Positions 1 to 5,683 of a stretch of 6,477 bases of DNA are shown one piece after another (within the stretch, counting starts at the first letter, position 1; each line of letters begins with the position of its first letter). A model generated the notes under the pieces. The model did not search any database, was not told the DNA's origin, and saw only the letters and a program-made list of their open reading frames with translations. A program made the translations under genes and the position numbers. Source of the stretch: Holophaga sp. (lineage in GTDB: Bacteria > Acidobacteriota > Holophagae > Holophagales > Holophagaceae); contig JAUYES010000172.1 in assembly GCA_030691225.1 (NCBI GenBank), positions 1 through 6,477 of the forward strand, written 5' to 3'.

Positions 1-895
1 CGAAGGCATCGGACCAGCTCACGGTTTCGCCCGCCTCTCCCTGGCAGGCGGTGTAGAAGGCTTCGAGTTCGAGCTTCAAGGGTTCGTCCTGAACGATGTC
101 CACGACTTCGGGAACAACTTCGGGGCCATCGGCGCCCGCCACGAGCCGCAGAACTTCCAACTTCTGGGTTGCGAAATCCAGGCTGGCATAGGCATTTTCA
201 CCGAAGGCGCGGAAGGTCCGTTCCTTCTTGCGGGCCACGCGACTGGCAGTCACGGTGGCGAAACCACCCCCTTCAAAGCTGAGGCGCGCATTGACCAGAT
301 CGGCGTATTTAGTAAGCACGGGCACACCCACGGCTTCCACGCTCGTCACTGGCTTGCCCCAGAGGGCCAGCAGCAGATCCAGATCGTGGATCATCACATC
401 CATGATCACGTCCACTTCCATGCTACGCATGGGAAAGGGCGAAACGCGAGTGGCCTCGGCGAAGCGAGGCTTGAAACCCAGGCGACGAAGGGCCTGCACG
501 GCAGGATTGAAACGCTCCAAATGACCCACGGCGGCCACGAGTTTAGGATTAGCGGCCTGGGCCTGGCGCAGGGCCTTGAGCAGGGCCTCGCCTTCGGAAA
601 GGGAAGCCGCCAGCGGCTTTTCCATGATCACGTGCTTGCCCGCAACCAGGGCCTCGATGCCGATCAGGTGATGAAAGCCTGTGGGGGCAGCGATCTGAAC
701 GGCGTCCACACTGGGCAGCACTTCAGCCAAGGTGGCAGCCCAACGCGTGCCGAATTTCTCGGCGATCTCACGACCACGGGTTTCGCTGGGATCCACCACG
801 GCCACCAGTTCCGTACGCTCCGAAGCCGCCGCGATGCGAGCATGGTGCTGACCCAGACTTCCGACTCCCGAAACGGCAACCCGCAACTTACTCAT
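1..895 (-). CDS. Gfo/Idh/MocA-family NAD(P)-dependent oxidoreductase, 3' end outside window
   Basis: The first 298 codons are visible; the frame is open to the window edge, so the C-terminus is missing. The N-terminus (MSKLRVAVSGVGSLGQHHAR) is a Rossmann fold with a glycine-rich dinucleotide loop at residues 10-15, and D36 ends the second strand (VAVVD). The family's EKP motif is at 92-94 (MEKPLA), with Lys94 the expected catalytic or cofactor lysine. GHLERFNP at 124-131 and a DxxxHDLD pattern at 166-173 (D166, H170, D171) fit the family's second, substrate-binding domain. Such enzymes oxidise or reduce sugars, sugar nucleotides, inositols or related compounds in the cytoplasm; the substrate cannot be read from this sequence. 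The ATG at 895-893 has AAGGAG five bases upstream. It is divergent from the propeller gene. The family call is firm and the substrate is unknown. Confidence 0.93.
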   Translation of the reverse strand, partial: MSKLRVAVSGVGSLGQHHARIAAASERTELVAVVDPSETRGREIAEKFGTRWAATLAEVLPSVDAVQIAAPTGFHHLIGIEALVAGKHVIMEKPLAASLSEGEALLKALRQAQAANPKLVAAVGHLERFNPAVQALRRLGFKPRFAEATRVSPFPMRSMEVDVIMDVMIHDLDLLLALWGKPVTSVEAVGVPVLTKYADLVNARLSFEGGGFATVTASRVARKKERTFRAFGENAYASLDFATQKLEVLRLVAGADGPEVVPEVVDIVQDEPLKLELEAFYTACQGEAGETVSWSDAF

Positions 896-900
896 GGCAA

Positions 901-906
901 CTCCTT
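901..906 (-). promoter_or_regulatory. Shine-Dalgarno of the Gfo/Idh/MocA gene
   Basis: Read on the minus strand this is AAGGAG, followed by TTGCC and then the ATG at 895-893. The five-base spacing supports that start and the N-terminus reading directly into the Rossmann fold. Confidence 0.85.
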
Positions 907-953
907 GTTGGGTGGATGAAGGAAGGCGTCAGCCAAGGCAGCGCCGCAGATTA

Positions 954-972
954 GGCTAGCCAATTCGCTAGC
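954..972. repeat. Two GCTAGC palindromes spaced 12 bp apart
   Basis: GCTAGC occurs at 955-960 (inside the 8-bp palindrome GGCTAGCC at 954-961) and again at 967-972, a 12-bp period. The bases following each copy (CAAT and AAT) are also similar, so it can be read as a short direct repeat. It sits mid-way between the divergent genes, where a regulator site would be expected. Operator function is inference; chance is a real alternative for a motif this short. Confidence 0.35.
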
Positions 973-999
973 AATGGCCAAGGAACACCGGTTTAGGGC

Positions 1000-1020
1000 A
1001 TGATGGAAAAGAGCCATCAT
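1000..1020 (+). repeat. 7-bp inverted repeat just upstream of the propeller gene's ribosome binding site
   Basis: ATGATGG (1000-1006) and CCATCAT (1014-1020) are perfect reverse complements around a 7-base A-rich spacer, AAAAGAG. The right arm ends three bases before the AGGAGG at 1024-1029. It could be an operator near the promoter, or, if transcribed, a small hairpin next to the ribosome binding site. There is no T-tract directly after it, so it is not a terminator. Confidence 0.45.
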
Positions 1021-1023
1021 ATT

Positions 1024-1029
1024 AGGAGG
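1024..1029 (+). promoter_or_regulatory. Shine-Dalgarno that decides the GTG start of the propeller gene
   Basis: AGGAGG lies five bases before GTG 1035-1037, which is ideal spacing. A competing ATG at 1031-1033 is only one base after it and is in a different frame that does not encode the conserved protein. An in-frame TAG at 1023-1025 rules out a longer N-terminus, so GTG 1035 is the start. Confidence 0.85.
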
Positions 1030-1034
1030 TATGC

Positions 1035-4000
1035 GTGTACCAAGCCCTGTCGCTCCCGGTTCTCTCTCTAATTCTGGTCTCCGGAGCTCTTTCGGGCGCC
1101 ACCCCGACCAAAGAGAAGGCCGCACCCACCAAGATGAAGGCTTCGACCTTCGAGGGCCTAGCTTTTCGCAACATTGGCCCCGCAGTAACTTCGGGCCGGA
1201 TCAGTGATCTCGCCATAAACCCCCACCATACCGATACCTGGTATGCGGTGGTGGCCTCGGGTGGACTTTGGAAAACAGTCAACGCAGGAACCACCTGGTC
1301 GCCCATTTTTGATAATGAAGGTTCCTATTCCCTGGGGTGCATCACCCTGGATCCCAAGAATCCACTGACCCTTTGGCTGGGCAGCGGCGAGAACAATAAC
1401 CATCGCTCCGTGGGCTATGGAGATGGCATCTACAAGTCCCTGGACGGCGGGAAATCCTGGAAAAACATGGGCCTGAAGAACTCCGAACACATCGCCAAGA
1501 TTCTTGTCGATCCCCGGGATTCCAAGGTGGTGTACGCGGCCGCTCAGGGTCCGCTGTGGCGATCCGGTGGCGAACGTGGTCTCTTTAAGAGCATGGATGG
1601 CGGCGAAACGTGGAAAGCCATCCTGAGTGTTTCCGAAAACACCGGCGTGACCGATGTGATCATGGATCCCCGCAACCCCGATGTGCTGCTGGCCGCCACA
1701 CACCAACGGCGACGCCACGTCTGGACGCTTATCAATGGCGGGCCTGAAAGCGGTCTTCAACGCTCCACCGACGGCGGCAAGACCTGGACAAAAATTGCCA
1801 AGGGATTACCCAAGGAAGAGTTAGGCCGCATCGGCCTAGCCTTCGCCCCCTCACGACCCGACACGATCTATGCCATCGTCGAAGCTGCCAATAAAGGCGG
1901 CGGATTGTTTCGGTCGGTGGATGGCGGTCTCAACTGGGACAAACGCTCCGATTACGTTTCCGGAAGCCCGCAGTTCTATCAGGAACTGGTGGTGGATCCC
2001 GTCAACCCAGAGCGAGTCTATTCCATGGATACCTGGATGCAGGTCAGCCAGGATGGCGGCAAAACCTTTCAGAAATTGGGCGAAAAGAATAAGCACGTGG
2101 ACAACCACGCGCTTTGGATCAACCCCGCGAACACGGACCACCTCATCGCGGGATGCGATGGCGGCGTTTACGAAAGCCACGACCTAGGCGCCAATTGGGA
2201 ATTCAAGCCCAACCTGCCCGTGGCGCAGTTCTACCGAGTGACCACGGATAACGCGAAACCCTTTTACAACGTGTACGCCGGAACTCAGGACAACAACAGC
2301 TTGGGTGTCCCCAGCCGCACCCGCAACAAAGAAGGCATCGCCAATCAGGATTGGATTTTTACTCAAGGGGGTGATGGCTTTTTCTCCCGCGTGGACCCCA
2401 CGGATCCCAACACGGTGTACGCCGAAGCCCAATACGGCGACCTTATTCGCCTGGATCGCAAAACCGGAGAAGCCACTGATATCCAGCCCCAGGCCGCTCC
2501 CGGCGAGGAACCCCTCAAGTGGAATTGGGATTCGCCGCTGATCATCAGCCCTCACTCTTCCAAGCGCCTGTATTTCGCCGCTCAGAGGCTCTTCCGCAGC
2601 GATGATCGAGGCGATAACTGGAAGGCCGTGAGCCCGGATCTTTCCCGAAAATTAGACCGAAACAAACTCCCGGTGATGGGCAAAACCTGGAGTATCGATG
2701 CCGTTGCCAAGAACACTTCAACGTCAGTCTTCGGCAATATCGTTTCCTTGGCCGAATCAACCAAGGTTCAGGGTTTGCTGTACGTGGGCACCGATGATGG
2801 ACTGCTCCAAGTCAGTGAAAACGGCGGTGGCGATTGGCGCCGGGTCGAGAAGTTCGCGGGCATTCCGGACATGGCCTACATCTCGCGCATCGAGGCCTCT
2901 CGCCATGACGAGAACCTGGTTTATCTGGCCTTCGACAATCACAAAATGGGCGACTTCAAACCCTATGTCTTAAAAAGCAAAGACCGAGGCCGCACCTTTG
3001 AAAACATTACGGGTGATCTACCGGAACGAGGTTCCGTTTGCGCCGTGATCGAAGATCCCACAAGGCCCGGCTTGCTCTTCGCTGGCACGGAGTTTGGCGC
3101 CTTTTTCACCCTCGACGAAGGCAAGCACTGGATTCAGCTTAAGGGCGGTCTCCCCACCATCGCCATCAAGGACCTAGAGATTCAGACCCGTGAAGGTGAT
3201 CTCGTAGCCGCAACCTTCGGCCGAGGCATCGTGATCCTGGATGATGTGACTCCGCTTCGGAAAGTCACGCCCGAGGTGCTGGAGAAAGAAGGTCATCTTT
3301 TCCCCGTGCGAAAAACGGATCTCTACCAGCAAACCAATCAGGGAGGCTCCCTGGGTGCCTCCTTCTTCACTGCGCCGAATCCAACCTTCGGAGCGGTCTT
3401 CACCTACTACCTTCGGGATGATGCGAAGAGCCTTGCCAAGGCTCGTCGCGCGGCCGAAAAGGATTCAACAACGCTGACTCACCCTACATGGGAAACCCTT
3501 AAGGCCGAAGCCCTAGACGAAGAGCCCAAGGTTGTCCTGACCGTAAGTGACGAAGCAGGCCAGCCTCTGCGACGCATCACTGGCCCCGCCAAGGCTGGCA
3601 TTCATCGTGTGGCCTGGGATCTCCGGCTTCCGGACCCCGACCCTATTTCCATGAAGAAAAGCGAGCGGGATCCTTGGGATACCGCCGCCAACGCGCCTTT
3701 TGCAGCACCTGGCAACTATCGGGTGGCGATGTTTTTGCAGGCCCAAGGAAAAATGCAACCCCTGGGTGAACCCCAGTCCTTCCTGGTGACCCCTCTGGGT
3801 TCGGAGACTCCCACGCCTGAAGTGCAGCGCTTCCACCAGGATGTTGTCCGCCTTCAGCGCGCGGTATCCGGCAGCGCTCGGGTGTTGGGCGAGACTGATC
3901 AGCGCCTCAAATATCTGCGCAAGGCGCTGCTTGAAACGCCAAACACCACCCAAGCGATGCAAGACCAACTGAAGGCCTTGACGGTGCGACTGGCCGATCT

Positions 4001-4283
4001 GAAAGAGACTCTGGAAGGGGATGCCCTGAGAGCCAAACATCAGGAAGCCACCCTGCCTGGCATTACCGACCGCCTATCTCGTCTAACGGGAGCGGCTTGG
4101 CAGGTCACCACAGCCCCCACGGGCACCCAGCGCCGGGCCTACCAACTGGCAGCAGAAGCCTTCGAAGCCTTCCTGCCCAAGCTGAAGACTCTGATTCAGC
4201 AGGATCTGAAAGCGTTGGAAGATGCGCTCGAAACCTCTGGAGCGCCTTGGACGCCGGGGCGAATACCCACCTGGAACAAATAA
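1035..4283 (+). CDS. Exported sortilin/VPS10-like Asp-box beta-propeller protein, 1082 aa
   Basis: The GTG start is set by the Shine-Dalgarno at 1024-1029. Residues 1-22 are hydrophobic and look like a signal peptide, with likely cleavage after A22 (SGA before TPT), but the n-region has no Lys or Arg. FRNIGPAVTSGRISDLAI at 44-61 is a hallmark opening of the large bacterial 'glycosyl hydrolase/BNR' propeller group. About ten Asp-box motifs (SxDxGxxW/F) follow at roughly 135, 186, 244, 294, 338, 381, 522, 594, 648 and 692, with a degenerate one at 82-88. They indicate one large or two linked beta-propellers through about residue 735. Residues 830-917 resemble a beta-sandwich of the FlgD/Ig type (AGIHRVAWDLR, GNYRVAMFL). 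Residues 925-1066 are charged, helical and possibly coiled-coil. Such proteins are often labelled glycosyl hydrolase without proof; I see no sialidase Arg triad assignable by eye. It is probably periplasmic or extracellular and acts in binding. It is monocistronic, ended by the hairpin at 4296-4335. Confidence 0.88.
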   Translation: MYQALSLPVLSLILVSGALSGATPTKEKAAPTKMKASTFEGLAFRNIGPAVTSGRISDLAINPHHTDTWYAVVASGGLWKTVNAGTTWSPIFDNEGSYSLGCITLDPKNPLTLWLGSGENNNHRSVGYGDGIYKSLDGGKSWKNMGLKNSEHIAKILVDPRDSKVVYAAAQGPLWRSGGERGLFKSMDGGETWKAILSVSENTGVTDVIMDPRNPDVLLAATHQRRRHVWTLINGGPESGLQRSTDGGKTWTKIAKGLPKEELGRIGLAFAPSRPDTIYAIVEAANKGGGLFRSVDGGLNWDKRSDYVSGSPQFYQELVVDPVNPERVYSMDTWMQVSQDGGKTFQKLGEKNKHVDNHALWINPANTDHLIAGCDGGVYESHDLGANWEFKPNLPVAQFYRVTTDNAKPFYNVYAGTQDNNSLGVPSRTRNKEGIANQDWIFTQGGDGFFSRVDPTDPNTVYAEAQYGDLIRLDRKTGEATDIQPQAAPGEEPLKWNWDSPLIISPHSSKRLYFAAQRLFRSDDRGDNWKAVSPDLSRKLDRNKLPVMGKTWSIDAVAKNTSTSVFGNIVSLAESTKVQGLLYVGTDDGLLQVSENGGGDWRRVEKFAGIPDMAYISRIEASRHDENLVYLAFDNHKMGDFKPYVLKSKDRGRTFENITGDLPERGSVCAVIEDPTRPGLLFAGTEFGAFFTLDEGKHWIQLKGGLPTIAIKDLEIQTREGDLVAATFGRGIVILDDVTPLRKVTPEVLEKEGHLFPVRKTDLYQQTNQGGSLGASFFTAPNPTFGAVFTYYLRDDAKSLAKARRAAEKDSTTLTHPTWETLKAEALDEEPKVVLTVSDEAGQPLRRITGPAKAGIHRVAWDLRLPDPDPISMKKSERDPWDTAANAPFAAPGNYRVAMFLQAQGKMQPLGEPQSFLVTPLGSETPTPEVQRFHQDVVRLQRAVSGSARVLGETDQRLKYLRKALLETPNTTQAMQDQLKALTVRLADLKETLEGDALRAKHQEATLPGITDRLSRLTGAAWQVTTAPTGTQRRAYQLAAEAFEAFLPKLKTLIQQDLKALEDALETSGAPWTPGRIPTWNK

Positions 4284-4295
4284 TCGTTTCGATCT

Positions 4296-4335
4296 AAAAA
4301 GAGCGGCGGAGGCTTGCCTCCACCGCTCTTTTTTT
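4296..4335. terminator. Bidirectional Rho-independent terminator between converging genes
   Basis: The stem is GAGCGG (4301-4306) with CCGCTC (4323-4328), then one C-A mismatch, then GGAGG (4308-4312) with CCTCC (4317-4321), closed by a CTTG loop. It is flanked by AAAAA (4296-4300) and a T-run (4329-4335), so it has a 3' U-tract when read from either strand. It follows the propeller stop (4281-4283) by 12 bases, and the T-run overlaps the stop codon of purN (4336-4334). It should therefore end both transcripts. Confidence 0.93.
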
Positions 4336-4909
4336 AGCCCCTGAGATATTCCGCCAACGCCAGCGGATACAGCCGCATCTCCTGCTCGTAGACGCGCTTT
4401 TGCAGAGTCTCCGGCGTGTCACCGGCCAGCACAGGAACCCGCGCTTCGGCGAGGTGGCGGCCGTTATCGTACACGTTATCGACCAAGTGAATGGTGCATC
4501 CAGATTCGGCCACGCCCGCAGCGATCACGGCGGCATGAACGTGCATTCCGAACATCCCTGCACCGCCAAATTCCGGAAGTAAGCCCGGATGTATGTTGAG
4601 GATTCGCTCCTCCCATTCCTTAGGCACCACGAGTTTTTTCAGCCAACCACAGAGGCAGATCACCTCGGCATCGGCAGCTTCCACCTGCTTTAGGCAGGCC
4701 TTGGAGTAGGCAGCATCGTCGTCGAAATCCTTGCGGGAAAGCACGCAGACGGGAACGCCTTCGCTCCGAAGACGTTCGATCCCAGCGGCCTTCGGATTGC
4801 TACAAATGGCCAGGACAGGCTCGGCAGGCACCCTGCCCTCTCGGCAGGCCTTTAGAAGATTCAAGGCGTTGCCGCCGGTTCCAGAGATGAAGAAGGCGAT
4901 TTTTTTCAT
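4334..4909 (-). CDS. purN: Phosphoribosylglycinamide formyltransferase (GAR transformylase)
   Basis: This 191-residue cytoplasmic enzyme transfers the formyl group of 10-formyltetrahydrofolate to GAR, the third step of purine synthesis. The SGTGGNALNLL loop at 9-19 matches the phosphate-binding start of PurN (ISGNGSNLQ in E. coli). NIHPGLLP at 105-112 supplies the catalytic Asn (N105) and His (H107), and D148 in YDNG corresponds to E. coli D144. FGGAGMFGMHVH at 114-125 fits the longer loop of the 'GGKGMYG' PurN subfamily, and DTPETLQKRVYEQE at 164-177 fits the C-terminus. It is shorter than E. coli PurN (212 aa), lacking a C-terminal tail. Oddity: the segment after D148 reads NGRHLAE, where relatives usually have a Gly-rich stretch ending in Gln. 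The start is only 4 nt after the upstream stop, with a weak GGTGGA as Shine-Dalgarno and an A7 run after the ATG, which suggests translational coupling. Confidence 0.95.
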   Translation of the reverse strand: MKKIAFFISGTGGNALNLLKACREGRVPAEPVLAICSNPKAAGIERLRSEGVPVCVLSRKDFDDDAAYSKACLKQVEAADAEVICLCGWLKKLVVPKEWEERILNIHPGLLPEFGGAGMFGMHVHAAVIAAGVAESGCTIHLVDNVYDNGRHLAEARVPVLAGDTPETLQKRVYEQEMRLYPLALAEYLRG

Positions 4910-4913
4910 GGGA

Positions 4914-5237
4914 TCAAAGGTCCACCAAAAAGACCGAAGGCTCCATGCCTGTGCGATTCAGAAACTGATCCCCAAGACTGGGCACGCCGCAGTTGGCCTC
5001 GTCGAGGTACACCGACTCCACGCGGTGCATGGGGTAGAAGCGGCTCGCAAGGGAAACCATCTCGATTTCCCCTCGCCGCACTAGGCCGAGAATCTCCTCC
5101 CAGGGGCTCACATCCACACCGCGCAGGGCAATACCTGCCGTTTCCAGGCCCAAGAGCCGTCCCCAGAGGCGTTCCCGCGGTTCCCGGAGCAGGACTACCA
5201 CCAATTGGCCGTGTTCGAATGGCAAGGCGAGACTCAT
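4914..5237 (-). CDS. Uncharacterised 107-aa protein upstream of purN
   Basis: I do not recognise a named family with certainty. The protein has no signal peptide, membrane segment or cysteine pair and should be cytoplasmic. Residues 10-42 (HGQLVVVLLREPRERLWGRL, then LETAGIALRGVD) alternate strand and turn like a small SH3- or Sm-like barrel, with a Gly-rich bend and 'ALRGVD' resembling the second half of such folds. A helix is likely at 44-55 (SPWEEILGLVRR). Residues 68-92 contain FYPMHRVESVYLDE and then GVPSLGDQF. I recall similar 'hypothetical' proteins in Acidobacteriota with an FFPMHRVE...YLDE signature; that is memory, not a search. The ATG at 5237-5235 has GGAG five bases upstream. The stop is 4 nt before purN, so both are almost surely one transcript. 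A role with purine or folate metabolism is only suggested by position. Confidence 0.8.
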   Translation of the reverse strand: MSLALPFEHGQLVVVLLREPRERLWGRLLGLETAGIALRGVDVSPWEEILGLVRRGEIEMVSLASRFYPMHRVESVYLDEANCGVPSLGDQFLNRTGMEPSVFLVDL

Positions 5238-5242
5238 GGCAG

Positions 5243-5246
5243 CTCC
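5243..5246 (-). promoter_or_regulatory. Shine-Dalgarno of the 107-aa gene
   Basis: On the minus strand this reads TTTGGAG, then CTGCC, then the ATG at 5237-5235. GGAG with five-base spacing supports translation of the small protein from this start. Confidence 0.7.
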
Positions 5247-5270
5247 AAATAACCAGTTCTTGATTCTAGT

Positions 5271-5288
5271 CCGTGACTCGAGTCATGG
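5271..5288. repeat. Near-perfect 18-bp palindrome, candidate operator
   Basis: The core TGACTCGAGTCA (5274-5285) is a perfect 12-bp palindrome. CC on the left and GG on the right extend it to 18 bp with a single mismatched pair (G5273 with T5286). It lies just upstream of the candidate -10 of the purN operon, in the spacer region, where a dimeric regulator could act. No regulator is encoded in the window, and the binding protein is unknown. Confidence 0.5.
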
Positions 5289-5323
5289 AATCCAGCCATT
5301 ATCACTCCCTATGCCGGGTGCGG

Positions 5324-5339
5324 CTCATCGTATGATGAG
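5324..5339. repeat. Inverted repeat CTCATC-GTAT-GATGAG over the STAS promoter candidate
   Basis: CTCATC (5324-5329) and GATGAG (5334-5339) are perfect reverse complements around GTAT. The repeat covers the -10-like TATGAT at 5331-5336, about 31-46 bases before the GTG start at 5370. It would suit a repressor site, but the short arms make chance possible. Confidence 0.4.
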
Positions 5340-5358
5340 GCTTGGGCCCAATGGGTGC

Positions 5359-5364
5359 AGGAGG
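5359..5364 (+). promoter_or_regulatory. Shine-Dalgarno that places the STAS gene start at GTG 5370
   Basis: AGGAGG is followed by CTTTT and then GTG 5370-5372, ideal spacing. The upstream in-frame GTG at 5355-5357 overlaps this region and has no Shine-Dalgarno of its own, so the protein most likely begins MDCTTQIEG and is 102 aa, not 107. Confidence 0.8.
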
Positions 5365-5369
5365 CTTTT

Positions 5370-5678
5370 GTGGATTGCACAACACAGATCGAAGGAACCA
5401 AGGGCATCGTAAAACTCGATGGCCGTTTTACCTTCGATGCCGGTGCAACCTTCAAACAGAGCACCCAGGCGCTGCTTACTGAGAGCAAGATCTCGGAACT
5501 CCATCTGGATTTGAGTGGACTCACCTACATGGAATCCAGCGCCCTTGGCAACCTGCTCTTATTGCGTGAAAAGGCGGAAACGAAGGGCGTCAAAATCGTG
5601 CTGCTGCGCCCAACAGGAACGGTACGAACGACCCTGGATGCCGTGCGGTTTCATACGATTTTTGAAATCCAAGGCTAA
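5370..5678 (+). CDS. STAS-domain protein (anti-anti-sigma factor-like), 102 aa
   Basis: The protein is a single STAS domain, the fold of SpoIIAA-type anti-sigma factor antagonists. The pattern is a beta strand (KGIVKLDGRFTFDAG, 11-25), a helix, then HLDLSGLTYMESSALGNLLL at 45-64, which aligns with SpoIIAA's NLEDLSFMDSSGLGVIL. S56 is in the place of the phosphorylated S58 of B. subtilis SpoIIAA, but the preceding Asp is Glu (E55) and the following Gly is Ala (A58). Residues 72-88 (KGVKIVLLRPTGTVRTT) form the next strand and loop, and FHTIFEI ends the domain. In this family, unphosphorylated protein binds a kinase or anti-sigma partner to free a sigma factor or run a signalling switch. No partner kinase or sigma factor is in the window. 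The length is typical of a stand-alone STAS protein. The stop lies 5 nt before arfB, so the two are probably co-transcribed. Confidence 0.88.
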   Translation: MDCTTQIEGTKGIVKLDGRFTFDAGATFKQSTQALLTESKISELHLDLSGLTYMESSALGNLLLLREKAETKGVKIVLLRPTGTVRTTLDAVRFHTIFEIQG

Positions 5679-5683
5679 AGGAA

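Larger units (their letters stand above)
896..1034. promoter_or_regulatory. Divergent intergenic region between oxidoreductase and propeller genes
   Basis: These 139 bases separate two divergently transcribed genes, so they should hold both promoters. I see no clear consensus sigma-70 promoter for either direction. On the minus strand a TTGGCC, 17-base spacer, TAGCCT arrangement is possible but matches poorly at -10. The visible structure is a GCTAGC pair (954-972) and an inverted repeat (1000-1020), listed separately. No small open reading frame or RNA gene is evident. Confidence 0.5.
5238..5369. promoter_or_regulatory. Divergent control region between the purN operon and the STAS-arfB operon
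   Basis: This 132-base non-coding stretch must hold the promoters of two divergent operons. For the minus direction the best -10 candidate is TAGAAT (5268-5263), with a weak TTCCAT 16 bases upstream as -35. For the plus direction TATGAT (5331-5336) is a good -10 match, but no convincing -35 lies 16-18 bases upstream. Two palindromes overlap these elements (5271-5288 and 5324-5339) and are listed separately. Promoter calls are tentative. Confidence 0.45.

Noticed and set aside
386..919. 177-codon plus-strand open frame opposite the oxidoreductase
   Set aside because: It is antisense to the clear Gfo/Idh/MocA gene, is His/Gly-rich without recognisable domains, and has no good Shine-Dalgarno.
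1158..1760. 200-codon minus-strand open frame inside the propeller gene
   Set aside because: It is a shadow of the Asp-box coding frame, whose repeated Asp-Gly-Gly codons keep the antisense frame open; there is no family resemblance.
3513..4040. 175-codon minus-strand open frame within the propeller gene's C-terminal region
   Set aside because: It is antisense to coherent coding sequence, with low-complexity composition and no start signals.
1035..4283. Repeated GATGGCGGC-like DNA considered as a tandem nucleotide repeat
   Set aside because: The copies are irregularly spaced and are explained by recurring Asp-box (DGG) protein motifs.
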